Shown here piece by piece: positions 45,001-53,639 of a stretch of DNA of 64,000 nucleotides. Made by a program: the position numbers and the translations under genes. The notes under the pieces are model-generated. The model ran no database searches. It was given only the letters and a program-made list of their open reading frames with translations, and was not told the DNA's origin. Within the stretch, counting starts at the first letter, position 1. Every line of letters begins with the position of its first letter. Source of the DNA: Chryseobacterium defluvii (GTDB lineage Bacteria > Bacteroidota > Bacteroidia > Flavobacteriales > Weeksellaceae); assembly GCF_003634775.1 (NCBI RefSeq), contig NZ_RBXB01000003.1:928476-992475 (forward strand). The letters are read 5' to 3'.

Positions 45001-45404
45001 GAATCATTGCTTTCCATGATAATAATGATCCTTATTTCGGAATGAGCTGCCGTTGTGTTAAAATAAAGTACGATGCTAACGGGAACGAAGAAGGAGTGAT
45101 TCCAAAATTACAGATTACTTCACTTCCGGTAACTAAAGCTGCAGCTCCTCTGACCAAAACGGAAATAGATGAAAGACTAATCGCTAATAAGATCAAAGTG
45201 TATCCGAACCCTGTGAAAAGTGTTCTTTATATTCATGCACCAAGTGATAAAGGATACTATTACCAGATTTATAATATGTCCGGCCAGCTTGTGAAATCGG
45301 GAAAATTTGAGAACAAACAAACTGATCTTTCAGCATTGGTTACGGGAACTTATCTTATGAGAATTAACAATGAGGAAACTGTAGTTAAAATCATCAAAGA
45401 ATAA
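42075..45404 (+). CDS. Large secreted T9SS substrate with two FISUMP-type domains
   Basis: The 1109-residue protein starts with a signal peptide (cleavage near YAYSQ, about 22) and ends in a type A T9SS sorting domain (about 1038-1109: KVYPNPVKSVLYIH, then GTYLMRINNEETVVKIIKE). Between lie two copies of one module, each with WSWHIWVTD (126-134 and about 636), MDRNLGA, YQWGRKDP, FDPCP-GWRIP (about 331 and 846) and a final CRCxK. These are marks of the Fibrobacter succinogenes major paralogous (FISUMP) family. It is exported across the outer membrane and probably anchored on the surface. Function unknown. Confidence 0.88.
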   Translation: MKKLVFKIFIAIFCIVSAYAYSQDWTKAPNSYIFDPALNNEGLYIPVKKAYAMWEQDKYLKGSGIPAGKVTADVLWEDVHGLIKTGQAYSLEIVDSGVNAKIKVPVNKSKKGNAVVVLRVNDEIFWSWHIWVTDNPANGSTYKSFNTLRREKSDGTLEAIPDADWGWMDRNLGAISSSITASDWNRNGGLLYQWGRKDPIPPLVWRGNDFYEVSGSIGRVRHRGAVNMTNAIKIDDLRKFVLLSNASITNNIRLSVKNPLSLIYVNKDDNSGPAYYNNNANLPVNWFGIFSGLAANQLSELNLWSDNSKGLIAANYNDDNNANPYRDKSSFDPCPNGWRIPSALVANSASASYIDDVRIDFSPFGVRTNMAKNVFESNNYHIIKPTDTSTPTFMKGFKIYPNFGFDLSNVGGFNMGVFPGTGQLVLNFHNGQYTDQHQTALWTATMTRHFDATPAVGARALSLIPDKGQSDIPDSGFPDVKGRYWYSPLSSGPTSNAAGCRCIKDPLYVVNNYDFPTEYLVSASEYKVGMDNPNTYQIVKNTVISTVEIPVSKAFSVQSELLNNKMILNSSSFSNLKANVLWSTNTELINTVTVVNPSPGTLDNIANTKILVTVKPNQSGNAVITLHNENTTNPVYWSWHIWVTDTPVGSNAYTTELPNTSVTNYVNYVNKADNVFQTEFMDRNLGATDAFPVVVNPFTPTTAEMAKIRAATGLHYQWGRKDPLPVFQHADNRASYNVFLGNVMASGSVTYSTLSSSTYNNMSGNYIVPYNTYTGTANVQASDKVSEKIAKVLAYSVGNPLVYMIPSTFAPFNSAVPNYTNGSDWLSAEPNLAPDRWGRGGKKSPFDPCPAGWRIPDLSGVAIISNKDFGLTPFYKKDKNVATSYSIINDYSGIRVRNPSTTSTIGYTFNDSSYKIGNYPNSGSRGFRSVIGNQAPQGTFNFINFQYPGVWTAALNSNYIGRPVNMLFDAASSANRIIAFHDNNDPYFGMSCRCVKIKYDANGNEEGVIPKLQITSLPVTKAAAPLTKTEIDERLIANKIKVYPNPVKSVLYIHAPSDKGYYYQIYNMSGQLVKSGKFENKQTDLSALVTGTYLMRINNEETVVKIIKE

Positions 45405-45467
45405 GAGCATTTCATACTATTTGTTTAAAAGAAACATAAAAGTAGTGTTCAGATACATGTAAATTCA

Positions 45468-45475
45468 TATTTTTG
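45468..45475 (+). promoter_or_regulatory. Candidate -7 element for the 45556 gene
   Basis: TATTTTTG lies about 80 bases before the chosen ATG. No convincing -33 box is seen. Confidence 0.4.
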
Positions 45476-45555
45476 AAATTGAAAATGATGAATATATAAC
45501 ATGAACTGGAACAGCTTTTATGTTTCTTTTCATTTTTAATGTTAAAAACACACGT

Positions 45556-46704
45556 ATGAAGTTCCAAAAAGCCGGACAGTATTTCAATAGTAAGATTCTG
45601 ATTTATTTGCTTATTGTTGCTACGGCTATTTATACCCTTGTCTTTACTTATATTTATAACTTTAAGGATGATGGCTATATTCTGGCAGACTGGCTGATCA
45701 ATTATCAGGACGGAGGTTTTAAAAGAAGAGGACTTTCGGGAAGTTTCTTCTTTCTTTTGCAGGACGTTACTGGAATCGGGCTCAACTACCTGGTATATTT
45801 TTGCCAGTTTTCAATTATTTCACTGTTCTTCTGGTGCTATACCAAGCTGATACGGTATAAGGTTACGACACTCTTGTATGTATCGTTATTGCTTTCTTCC
45901 ATAGGATTTGTAGGGCTTTTAAATACGGTTACCTATGTGGGAAAGAAGGAATTTATTGTTTTTCTGCTGTTCACATGGTTTGTCTACCTTCTAGATCAGG
46001 AAAAGCTTTCAAAATATAAAGAATATCTTTTTTGTATTTTGCTTTGTGTCAGTACTTTATTGCATGAAGTAACCTTGTTTTATATTCCTTATTTTGCTAT
46101 TGCACTTTATGTAAAAACAGGAAATTTTGAAGCTAAAAGATATATCAAATATTTTCTTGCTGCCGGAATTCCAGCCATTCTTATCATACTTTTTGGTAAA
46201 AATGTAAACGAAGGAATGTCATTAGAAATGTTAAACAGCAGAGGGGTGTACCCTACATACGGGATTTTTTACTGGCAGATTGACGAAAGACTTTATATAA
46301 AAGAACACATCAAAGAATACAGGCTTTATATAATTAGCTTGGCAATAAGTATAATTCACATTGGGTATTATTTAAAATATCTAAACAACCGAAAGCTATT
46401 ATCTATTTTATTAGCCGGTGCTTTTTTATTTTCGTTACCGCTGTTTTATTTGGCAATTGATTGGGGAAGATGGATGTATATTCATATGATGCTCATCATT
46501 GTCCTTTTCGCTTTGTTATTAAGGAAAGGAGGCTCGGTGTATGCTTATGAACCTGTTGTTTTTGATAAGAAATTTTATATCACATTATTCATTATCATAA
46601 TATCACTCATCTATAGGGTTGAAATGTCCGGCAAAGGATTTACATTCGAAGGAATCATCTACAGAATCTTCATTGCACCTTTAGAATTATTAAATAAAAT
46701 GTGA
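45556..46704 (+). CDS. Hypothetical polytopic membrane protein (polysaccharide region)
   Basis: The 382-residue protein has about ten hydrophobic segments. A loop after the first TM reads LINYQDGGFKRRGLSGS, and STLLHEVTLFYIPYF lies near 170-185. I prefer the ATG at 45556 (MKFQKAGQYF) to one at 45520, which would add 12 residues before the first TM. The loop with acidic and basic residues suggests a GT-C or polymerase-like enzyme. It is monocistronic, between the FISUMP gene and topA. Confidence 0.72.
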   Translation: MKFQKAGQYFNSKILIYLLIVATAIYTLVFTYIYNFKDDGYILADWLINYQDGGFKRRGLSGSFFFLLQDVTGIGLNYLVYFCQFSIISLFFWCYTKLIRYKVTTLLYVSLLLSSIGFVGLLNTVTYVGKKEFIVFLLFTWFVYLLDQEKLSKYKEYLFCILLCVSTLLHEVTLFYIPYFAIALYVKTGNFEAKRYIKYFLAAGIPAILIILFGKNVNEGMSLEMLNSRGVYPTYGIFYWQIDERLYIKEHIKEYRLYIISLAISIIHIGYYLKYLNNRKLLSILLAGAFLFSLPLFYLAIDWGRWMYIHMMLIIVLFALLLRKGGSVYAYEPVVFDKKFYITLFIIIISLIYRVEMSGKGFTFEGIIYRIFIAPLELLNKM

Positions 46705-46733
46705 TTAAAAAAATCTATCTGATAAAAAAACTT

Positions 46734-46741
46734 TACTTTTG
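46734..46741 (+). promoter_or_regulatory. -7 promoter element of topA
   Basis: TACTTTTG lies 16 bases before the topA ATG (46757), so the leader is about 10 bases. The box and flank (CAAAA) match the one at 39242. Confidence 0.6.
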
Positions 46742-46756
46742 CAAAAATTTTTTAGA

Positions 46757-49297
46757 ATGTCGAAAAATTTAGTAATCGTAGAGTCTCCAGCAAAAGCAAA
46801 AACTATTCAGAAATATTTAGGGAAAGATTTCGAAGTGAAATCCAGCTTTGGGCATATCCGGGATTTACCTAAAAAAGGAATGGGGATTGATCTTGCTACA
46901 TTCAGTCCTGATTATGAAGTTTCGGCGGATAAAAAGAAACTGGTGGCGGAACTGAAAGCAGCCGTGAAAAAAGCCGACATGGTTTGGCTGGCTTCCGATG
47001 AGGACCGTGAAGGAGAAGCCATTGCCTGGCATTTAGCTGATGAATTAAAACTGAAGCCGGAAAACAGAAAAAGGATCGTCTTCCATGAAATTACCAAAAA
47101 TGCCATTCTGAAAGCGATTGATAATCCAAGGGATATAGATCAGAACCTGGTAAATGCCCAACAGGCAAGAAGGGTTTTAGACAGAATCGTAGGTTTTGAA
47201 ATGTCTCCCGTTCTTTGGAAAAAAGTAAAACCGGGATTATCTGCAGGAAGAGTACAGTCTGTTGCCGTGCGATTGATCGTAGAAAGAGAAAAGGAAATCC
47301 GTGAGTTCATTCCTAAAGCAAGCTTCAGATTAGATGGGGTTTTCCTGAATAAGAATGAGCAGGAAATAACAGCAAAGCTGAAAAAAGACTTTGAAAAAGA
47401 AGAAGAAGCGGAAAAATTCCTTGAGCTGGCAAAAACTACAGAATTCAAAGTTCTGAATGTGGAAACGAAGCCGGGAACCCGTTCTGCATCTGCTCCTTTT
47501 ACCACTTCTACCCTTCAGCAGGAAGCTTCTTCCAGACTGGGATATAATGTAACCACGACTATGCGCCTGGCTCAAACATTATATGAAGAAGGGCACATTA
47601 CCTATATGAGAACGGACTCTGTAAATCTTTCCCAGGAAGCGATTGAAGGAGCGAAAAATCAAATTACCTCAGAATACGGAGCAGAATATTCTGCGCCGAG
47701 AAACTATACAACCAAATCAGCTTCCGCACAGGAAGCTCACGAAGCTATCCGTCCTACGGACTTTAGTGTAAAAAGCATTGGAGATAATCAGTTGAACAGA
47801 CTGTATCAATTAATTTACAGAAGAACATTAGCTTCTCAGATGGCCAATGCCAAAATTGAAAAAACGGTTATTGAAATCGGTAATTCAAATTTGCCTCAAC
47901 AGTTTGAAGCACAGGGAGAAGTGATTGTTTTTGATGGTTTCTTAAAAGCATACGGAATTGTTAAAACCGAAGAAGAAGATGAGGAAAACAACGAAAAATT
48001 ATTACCAAAAGTAACTGTTGGTGAAATTTTAAGCTATAAAACGATTATTGCAGCAGAAAAGTTCACAAGACCAGCGGCAAGATATACGGAAGCAGGGTTG
48101 GTAAGAAAGTTGGAGGAACTGGGAATCGGTCGTCCTTCCACGTATGCTCCCACCATTCAGACCATTCAGAACCGCGAGTATGTGGATAAACGTGAGATCG
48201 AACCGCAAACCCGGGAAGTTCTTAAAATGTCACTGGTAAATGGCGCCATTAAAAAAGCCGTTCTTGAAGAAAAATTTGGCGGTGATAAAAACAAATTTGT
48301 TCCTACAGACATCGGAGAAGTGGTGAATGACTTCCTGACGGATAATTTCAAAGAAATCCTGGATTATGGATTCACGGCAAGGGTGGAAGAAGGATTTGAC
48401 GAAATTGCCAACGGAGACCAGAAATGGAAAGAAATGATGACGGATTTTTACTCCAAATTCCATCCGAGAATTGAAGATGTAGAAGAAAATGCAGACCGTG
48501 CAACCGGAGACAGATTATTAGGTATTGATCCTAAAACGGGTAAAAATGTTCATGCGAGAATCGGAAGATTTGGAGCGATGATCCAGATCGGCGAGACAGA
48601 TGATGAGGAAAAACCGGTATTCGCTTCGTTAATGACGGGTCAGAATATTGCAACCATCACTTTAGCGGAAGCATTGGAGCTTTTCAAACTTCCTTTTGAT
48701 CTTAATGATTTTGAAGGACAAACAGTCTCTGTAGGAGTAGGAAGATTCGGACCTTATGTAAAATGGGGTGAAACGTTCATCAGTATACCAAAAGGGGAAG
48801 ATCCGCTATCTGTAAATCAGCAGCGTGCAGAAGAAATTATCAGGGAAAAGAAAAAAGCGGATGCGCCTATAGCTACTTATAAGGGAGAACCTGTAACAAA
48901 AGGAACAGGAAGGTTCGGTCCATTTATCAAATACAAAGATATCTTCGTGAATGTCCCGAAAAAATATAATTTCGAAAATCTTTCACAAAGCGATATCAAT
49001 GAACTGATTGAAGCTAAGCTGGAGAAAGAAGCCAACCGGTATATCCAGCAATGGGAAAAAGAAAAAATTTCCATTGAGAACGGAAGATGGGGCCCTTTCA
49101 TCAAATTCGGCAAGGCAATGTTTAAAATTCCGAAGAAAAAAGATGATACAAAGTATGTTGCAGAAGAATTGAAGGACGTTTCTTTGGATGAAGTAAAAAA
49201 ATGGATTACAGATCAGGATAAAAATGCCTTCGCCGAGAAAAAGAAACCGGCAGCGAAGAAACCGGCAGCTAAAAAAACAGCCGCTAAAAAGAAGTAA
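46757..49297 (+). CDS. topA: DNA topoisomerase I
   Basis: The 846-residue type IA enzyme relaxes negative supercoils. The Toprim domain opens with VIVESPAKAKTIQKYLG, with SDEDREGEAIAWHL carrying the acidic metal site. The catalytic Tyr283 is in YMRTDSVNLS. The C-terminal third has repeated TopoI-C modules (GRFGPYVKWGE, GRFGPFIKYKD, GRWGPFIKFGK) in place of Cys zinc ribbons. It ends in a Lys/Ala tail (KKPAAKK repeats) that binds DNA. The ATG at 46757 was chosen over a TTG at 46739 that precedes the transcription start. Confidence 0.97.
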   Translation: MSKNLVIVESPAKAKTIQKYLGKDFEVKSSFGHIRDLPKKGMGIDLATFSPDYEVSADKKKLVAELKAAVKKADMVWLASDEDREGEAIAWHLADELKLKPENRKRIVFHEITKNAILKAIDNPRDIDQNLVNAQQARRVLDRIVGFEMSPVLWKKVKPGLSAGRVQSVAVRLIVEREKEIREFIPKASFRLDGVFLNKNEQEITAKLKKDFEKEEEAEKFLELAKTTEFKVLNVETKPGTRSASAPFTTSTLQQEASSRLGYNVTTTMRLAQTLYEEGHITYMRTDSVNLSQEAIEGAKNQITSEYGAEYSAPRNYTTKSASAQEAHEAIRPTDFSVKSIGDNQLNRLYQLIYRRTLASQMANAKIEKTVIEIGNSNLPQQFEAQGEVIVFDGFLKAYGIVKTEEEDEENNEKLLPKVTVGEILSYKTIIAAEKFTRPAARYTEAGLVRKLEELGIGRPSTYAPTIQTIQNREYVDKREIEPQTREVLKMSLVNGAIKKAVLEEKFGGDKNKFVPTDIGEVVNDFLTDNFKEILDYGFTARVEEGFDEIANGDQKWKEMMTDFYSKFHPRIEDVEENADRATGDRLLGIDPKTGKNVHARIGRFGAMIQIGETDDEEKPVFASLMTGQNIATITLAEALELFKLPFDLNDFEGQTVSVGVGRFGPYVKWGETFISIPKGEDPLSVNQQRAEEIIREKKKADAPIATYKGEPVTKGTGRFGPFIKYKDIFVNVPKKYNFENLSQSDINELIEAKLEKEANRYIQQWEKEKISIENGRWGPFIKFGKAMFKIPKKKDDTKYVAEELKDVSLDEVKKWITDQDKNAFAEKKKPAAKKPAAKKTAAKKK

Positions 49298-49314
49298 TAC
49301 GTTTGAAAAAATAT

Positions 49315-49350
49315 AAAAGCCATTAGCAAACCCTGTTAATGGCTTTTTTT
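49315..49350 (+). terminator. Intrinsic terminator of topA
   Basis: An 11-bp stem (49315-49325 with 49337-49347) with an 11-base loop is followed by TTTT. Confidence 0.87.
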
Positions 49351-49393
49351 ATGGTTTGATTCTGTAAAAATATTAATTTGATAAGGTTTTTTG

Positions 49394-49401
49394 TATGTTT
49401 G
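49394..49401 (+). promoter_or_regulatory. -7 promoter element for the arginase-fold gene
   Basis: TATGTTTG, followed by CGG, lies 53 bases before the ATG at 49455. Confidence 0.6.
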
Positions 49402-49454
49402 CGGAATAGAATAATTAAGACATTATCACATTCTCAAATTTTCAAATTAAAAAT

Positions 49455-50525
49455 ATGGATTTTGAAGATTTCATCATTTCACCCAGAAATTTCAAGACTG
49501 AAAACTGGCAGATTGGAAGCAGAATTACAAAAGAAATAAAAGAAGACAGTATTGTTCTTCTATTCGTTTCTGATTACAGAGGAGCGAACGGAGAGGGCGA
49601 AGTACAGGATTTTACAGCGGTGAGAAAAGAATTTTATAAGCTTTCACAACTGGATTTTGAGATTCCTGTAGTAGATTTAGGCGATCTGGTTTCAGGAAAA
49701 ACCATTCAGGATAGTCATTATATTTTACAGGAGGTACTGTCCGCTTGTCATTATAACAGGGCAATCCCGGTCATTATCGGCGGGTCTAATGATTTTGCGT
49801 TCTCTTTATTCTCCGCATTGAATTTTCACCAGAAAAATATCAATTATACACAGATCAGCAATAGTATTTCCCTTAAGCAGGGGGAAGAAATCAATGAACA
49901 TACTTTTTTAAGTAAAATTTTCGGTGCCAAGAATTTTTCTATCAAAAATTACCATCATTTGGGATATCAGAAACATCTGAACGAAGTAGATTCCATAAAG
50001 CTGATCAAAGAAGTGGAGTTTGATATCATCCGTCTGGCGGAAATGATGAACTCTACGGAAAAAACAGAGCCTTTCTTCAGAAAAGCAGATCTGGTAACAG
50101 TAAATTGTGATGCTATTGAAAGCTTCAGTGATGCTTTTTCAATGAATCCACAGGTAAACGGTTTAAACCGGAGAGAAATCTGTGCTTACATGAAAGAAAT
50201 AGGGTTGAGCGAAAACCTTAAATCGGTGGGGATTTTCAATTATAATATTTATTCTGAAAATCAGCTTAATCATCAGCTTTTAGCACAGATGATCTGGTAC
50301 CTGATCGAAGGGATTAATATCCAAAAAACACATCCGAAAGAGAGGCACTATGAAATTTTTTACGTATTGATTGATGATAGACAATATGTTTTCAAAAGAG
50401 ATACTTTCAGTAATTTATGGTATTTCGGAGATGATGATAATATCGAAAACTGTATTCCCTGCTCAAGAAAAGATTTTGATGAGGCCAAAAAAGGCTGGCT
50501 GAGCACAAGACTGACGAAAATATAA
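49455..50525 (+). CDS. Degenerate ureohydrolase (formimidoylglutamase/arginase fold)
   Basis: The 356-residue protein has the arginase fold, but the metal ligands are mostly lost. The first motif is GGSNDFAF (109-116), with Asn112 where the family has His. The DAHxD strand reads QISNSIS (133-139). Of SxDxDxxDP only Asp219 remains (VNCDAIES). It therefore probably does not hydrolyse formiminoglutamate or arginine, although databases tend to label such proteins formimidoylglutamase. It may bind a ligand or a protein. It follows topA and precedes a GT2 gene by 3 bp. Confidence 0.82.
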   Translation: MDFEDFIISPRNFKTENWQIGSRITKEIKEDSIVLLFVSDYRGANGEGEVQDFTAVRKEFYKLSQLDFEIPVVDLGDLVSGKTIQDSHYILQEVLSACHYNRAIPVIIGGSNDFAFSLFSALNFHQKNINYTQISNSISLKQGEEINEHTFLSKIFGAKNFSIKNYHHLGYQKHLNEVDSIKLIKEVEFDIIRLAEMMNSTEKTEPFFRKADLVTVNCDAIESFSDAFSMNPQVNGLNRREICAYMKEIGLSENLKSVGIFNYNIYSENQLNHQLLAQMIWYLIEGINIQKTHPKERHYEIFYVLIDDRQYVFKRDTFSNLWYFGDDDNIENCIPCSRKDFDEAKKGWLSTRLTKI

Positions 50526-50528
50526 TGT

Positions 50529-51530
50529 ATGACTAACGTTCCCTCAAAAGTTTCCATCATTGTTCCCGTTTATAATGTCGAAAATTATTTGGCAAAATGC
50601 CTCGACTCTTTAGTCAGCCAGACACTTCAGGAAATAGAAATTCTGGTCATTGATGATGGAAGCAAGGATAATTCCGGACATATCATTCAGGAATATGCTC
50701 AAAAATATCCCGGAAAAATAAAAGCCTATCAAAAAGAAAACGGAGGATTAAGCGATGCCCGTAACTTTGGAATTGACCGGGCAACCGGAGATTATATCGG
50801 TTTTGTGGATAGTGATGACTACGTTACGGAAACCATGTTCGAGGAAATGATGGGATTAGCGGAAAAACATCAGTCGAAAATGGTGATCTGCAACATCCAG
50901 AAGGTGAATGAGCATGGAAAGGTAACCCAAAAGCTTACCCAGATTCCCAATATGCATGAAAGAATCGATTTGCGTCAGCATTTTTCAGTATTTTCCGATA
51001 TCAGTTATTTTGCATGTAATAAATTGTTCAAAAAAGAACTTTTTTCCAATAAAAGATTTAAAAAAGGAGTGCATTTTGAAGATATTCAGTTAATCCCTCA
51101 GCTGTTACTGGAATGTACCGTTATTGCACAGACCCAAAATTTCCATTATCAATACCTGGAACGCAGCGATTCTATTACAAAGACGCATACGGAAAAAGGA
51201 CTGCATATTTTGAAGGCTGTTGAAGACGTCGAAGAAATTTTTAAAAAATCCATGTATTCAGGAAGAATAAAAGAGCTTAAAAATTTTCAGATTTTTGAAG
51301 GAGTATACTCTTTTTTAGCCTATTTGGCCTTTGTAAAAGACGAAAGGCTTTTCTATGAAATGGGCGATAAACTTAGTGATTTTATAGTACAAAGAGGAAT
51401 AAAAATTAAAGATATATTAAACTATAATCGTTTTGATAAGAATTATCTTTTATCTTTGCCTTTGAAAAAAAAGATTTTTTATCTGCTTTATTTTGCCGGC
51501 CAAAAGACACTGATAAGGAAATTAATGTAA
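50529..51530 (+). CDS. Glycosyltransferase family 2
   Basis: The 333-residue GT-A enzyme has VSIIVPVYNVENYL (8-21), VIDDGSKDNS (40-49) and a GFVDSDDYV DxD-type motif (about 91-99). A C-terminal helical part has no TM. It transfers a sugar from a nucleotide donor, here probably to a lipid-linked exopolysaccharide unit, given the initiating transferase downstream. It begins immediately after the arginase-fold gene. Confidence 0.9.
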   Translation: MTNVPSKVSIIVPVYNVENYLAKCLDSLVSQTLQEIEILVIDDGSKDNSGHIIQEYAQKYPGKIKAYQKENGGLSDARNFGIDRATGDYIGFVDSDDYVTETMFEEMMGLAEKHQSKMVICNIQKVNEHGKVTQKLTQIPNMHERIDLRQHFSVFSDISYFACNKLFKKELFSNKRFKKGVHFEDIQLIPQLLLECTVIAQTQNFHYQYLERSDSITKTHTEKGLHILKAVEDVEEIFKKSMYSGRIKELKNFQIFEGVYSFLAYLAFVKDERLFYEMGDKLSDFIVQRGIKIKDILNYNRFDKNYLLSLPLKKKIFYLLYFAGQKTLIRKLM

Positions 51531-51623
51531 ACACAAATGTAAGGTACTATTGTTTCGATTGGATTTTTATAAATTCAGGATGTATCCTTCTTACCGGAAC
51601 AAAGCAAGTACTTGAATAAAAAA

Positions 51624-52742
51624 ATGAAGAATTTTGAATTGTTCTTAACTCAAAGTGGAATCCCTATTTTTTATGTAAAAATAGGACTTGGTTTTATATT
51701 TTCTTTTTTAATTACTTTCTTTTCCATCCCTACTATTGTTAAAATTTCCAGAAGGAAAAATCTGATGGACGAACCAGGTATAAGAAGTTCCCATCTTCGA
51801 AAAATTCCTAATCTTGGCGGAATTGCCATTTTTTATTCCATAGGAATATGTGCCTCCGTTTTCGCATATGAGCTTTTTGATCTGTATAAATTCTTGTTTG
51901 CCTCTCTGGTAATCCTCTTATATATCGGGGTGATGGATGATATTGTAGTGATGAGGGCATATAAAAAATTGGTAGCTCAAATCATAGTTTCGTCCCTTGT
52001 CGTAATAGGCTCTGATATAAGAATCAGAAGCTTGTTCGGAATTTTTGGAGTATATGAGCTAAACTATGTGGTGAGTATTATATTCAGTATTGTTACCTTT
52101 ATTATTCTGATCAATGCATTCAACCTTATTGATGGTATTGATGGTCTTGCGGGAGGATATTCTATAATATGCAGTGCTCTTTTTGGGATAAGTTATTATC
52201 GATTGGGAGAATATAATTATCCTCTGGTTGTTTTATCGGTAATTATCATTGGAGCTGTTCTGGCATTTCTGTATTATAATTTGTCGCATTACCGGACCAA
52301 TAAGATATTTATGGGGGACACGGGTTCAATGTTGTTAGGGTTTTTACTCGCATTTACATCAGTTTGCTTTATAGATATCTTTATCGATAAGGCATTGCCG
52401 AATGTACCGAGGTATCACTTGCAATCTGCACCGGCAGTGGCGGTTGCTATTTTAATTTTACCTATTGTAGACACTTTGAATGTCATCATTGTGAGAATCA
52501 TCAATAAAAGATCTCCTTTTGATGCTGATAAAAACCATATTCATCACAAATTGCTGAAACTTAATCTTACGCACAGGAGATCCAGTTTCTATATTATAAT
52601 ATATTACCTTTTTATTGTAACCGTTGCTTATTATTTCAGACATATAAATGTAAATCTATTATTAATTATTATTCTAATATTAGGGTTTATAGGAGCTTAT
52701 CTACCGGATTTCATTTATCGTTTAAGAAATAATAACAATTAA
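51624..52742 (+). CDS. WecA/TagO-type undecaprenyl-phosphate sugar-1-phosphate transferase
   Basis: The 372-residue polytopic protein has about ten TM segments. MDD (Asp105-Asp106), NLIDGIDGLAGG (Asp170, Asp173), FMGDTGSMLLG and a KNHIHHKLL histidine motif identify the MraY/WecA/TagO superfamily. It moves a HexNAc-1-phosphate from UDP-sugar to undecaprenyl phosphate and so starts the polysaccharide unit. The ATG at 51624 was chosen over a TTG at 51612. Confidence 0.92.
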   Translation: MKNFELFLTQSGIPIFYVKIGLGFIFSFLITFFSIPTIVKISRRKNLMDEPGIRSSHLRKIPNLGGIAIFYSIGICASVFAYELFDLYKFLFASLVILLYIGVMDDIVVMRAYKKLVAQIIVSSLVVIGSDIRIRSLFGIFGVYELNYVVSIIFSIVTFIILINAFNLIDGIDGLAGGYSIICSALFGISYYRLGEYNYPLVVLSVIIIGAVLAFLYYNLSHYRTNKIFMGDTGSMLLGFLLAFTSVCFIDIFIDKALPNVPRYHLQSAPAVAVAILILPIVDTLNVIIVRIINKRSPFDADKNHIHHKLLKLNLTHRRSSFYIIIYYLFIVTVAYYFRHINVNLLLIIILILGFIGAYLPDFIYRLRNNNN

Positions 52743-52755
52743 TCATTTAAATTTT

Positions 52756-52763
52756 TATTTTTG
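52756..52763 (+). promoter_or_regulatory. -7 promoter element for the wza-wzc pair
   Basis: TATTTTTG lies 16 bases before the ATG at 52780, so the leader is short. Confidence 0.55.
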
Positions 52764-52779
52764 TAAATAACATTGAAAT

Positions 52780-53637
52780 ATGATGAAGAGCTATAAGTAT
52801 TTATTTTTTTTGTTACCCTTGTTCATTACATCGTGCATTACTACCAAAGATGTAAGATATATGCAGCCTAATGAAAGTCTCGTAATCAATGAAGAAGGAT
52901 TGGTTCCCTACAATATTCCGGTTTATAGAATTACCAAAAATGATATTCTGAATCTTAATATCGTTACCACTCCTAAAGGGGACGCGGCGCAGTTTTATTC
53001 TTCCCTGAATACATCCGGAAGTACAGTTACCCCCACCACCAACAATCCTTTGGCAGTAATAAATAGTGCTGGCGGTGGTAATGGTGGAAATATTAATTTT
53101 TACTTTAACGGACTGAAAGTTGACTCCAACGGGGATATCAATGTTTTCGGAATCGGCTATGTAAAAGCAGAAGGGAGAACAATTGAAGAAGTAACTAAAG
53201 AAATCCAGGAAAAAGTAAATGAAAATTTCCAGGAAGGAAAATCTGAAGTCAGACTGAATACGGACGGAATTACATACTATATATTAGGAGATGTTGAGAC
53301 AACCGGAATGACGGGAGAAAAAGTGGCTCACAAAAATACATTGACTATCACAGAAGCCTTAGCTATCAATGGTGGATTAAACAGAACGGTTGACAGACAA
53401 AATATTGTGATCCACAGGAAATTACCTGAAGGAATCAAGATTGCAAAAATAGACCTTACCCGTGAAGACGTAATGAATTCACCTTATTACTATGTACAGA
53501 ACGGTGATGAAATCTATCTGAACACAAGAGCAAAAAGCTTGAACGGATTCGGAAAGGATCCGATTCAGACTTTAACTACAGGAGTTTCAGTAATTACTAC
53601 TGCATTATCCATTTATTTACTCCTAAAAAATCTTTAG
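52780..53637 (+). CDS. Wza-like polysaccharide export outer-membrane lipoprotein
   Basis: The 285-residue lipoprotein has lipobox ITSC (Cys19). The body has the poly_export domain (YRITKNDILNLNIVTT, near 49-64) and SLBB-type repeats (ITYYILGDVETTGM..., near 165-195), with a C-terminal hydrophobic helix (about 262-282) that would cross the outer membrane. An Asn/Gly-rich insert near 75-112 is unusual. It forms the outer-membrane channel for exopolysaccharide with the Wzc kinase encoded 2 bp downstream. Confidence 0.92.
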   Translation: MMKSYKYLFFLLPLFITSCITTKDVRYMQPNESLVINEEGLVPYNIPVYRITKNDILNLNIVTTPKGDAAQFYSSLNTSGSTVTPTTNNPLAVINSAGGGNGGNINFYFNGLKVDSNGDINVFGIGYVKAEGRTIEEVTKEIQEKVNENFQEGKSEVRLNTDGITYYILGDVETTGMTGEKVAHKNTLTITEALAINGGLNRTVDRQNIVIHRKLPEGIKIAKIDLTREDVMNSPYYYVQNGDEIYLNTRAKSLNGFGKDPIQTLTTGVSVITTALSIYLLLKNL

Positions 53638-53639
53638 TC

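Noticed and set aside
46739..46756. Six-codon N-terminal extension of topA from a TTG
   Set aside because: It overlaps the -7 promoter box, and the ATG at 46757 begins at the usual family start.
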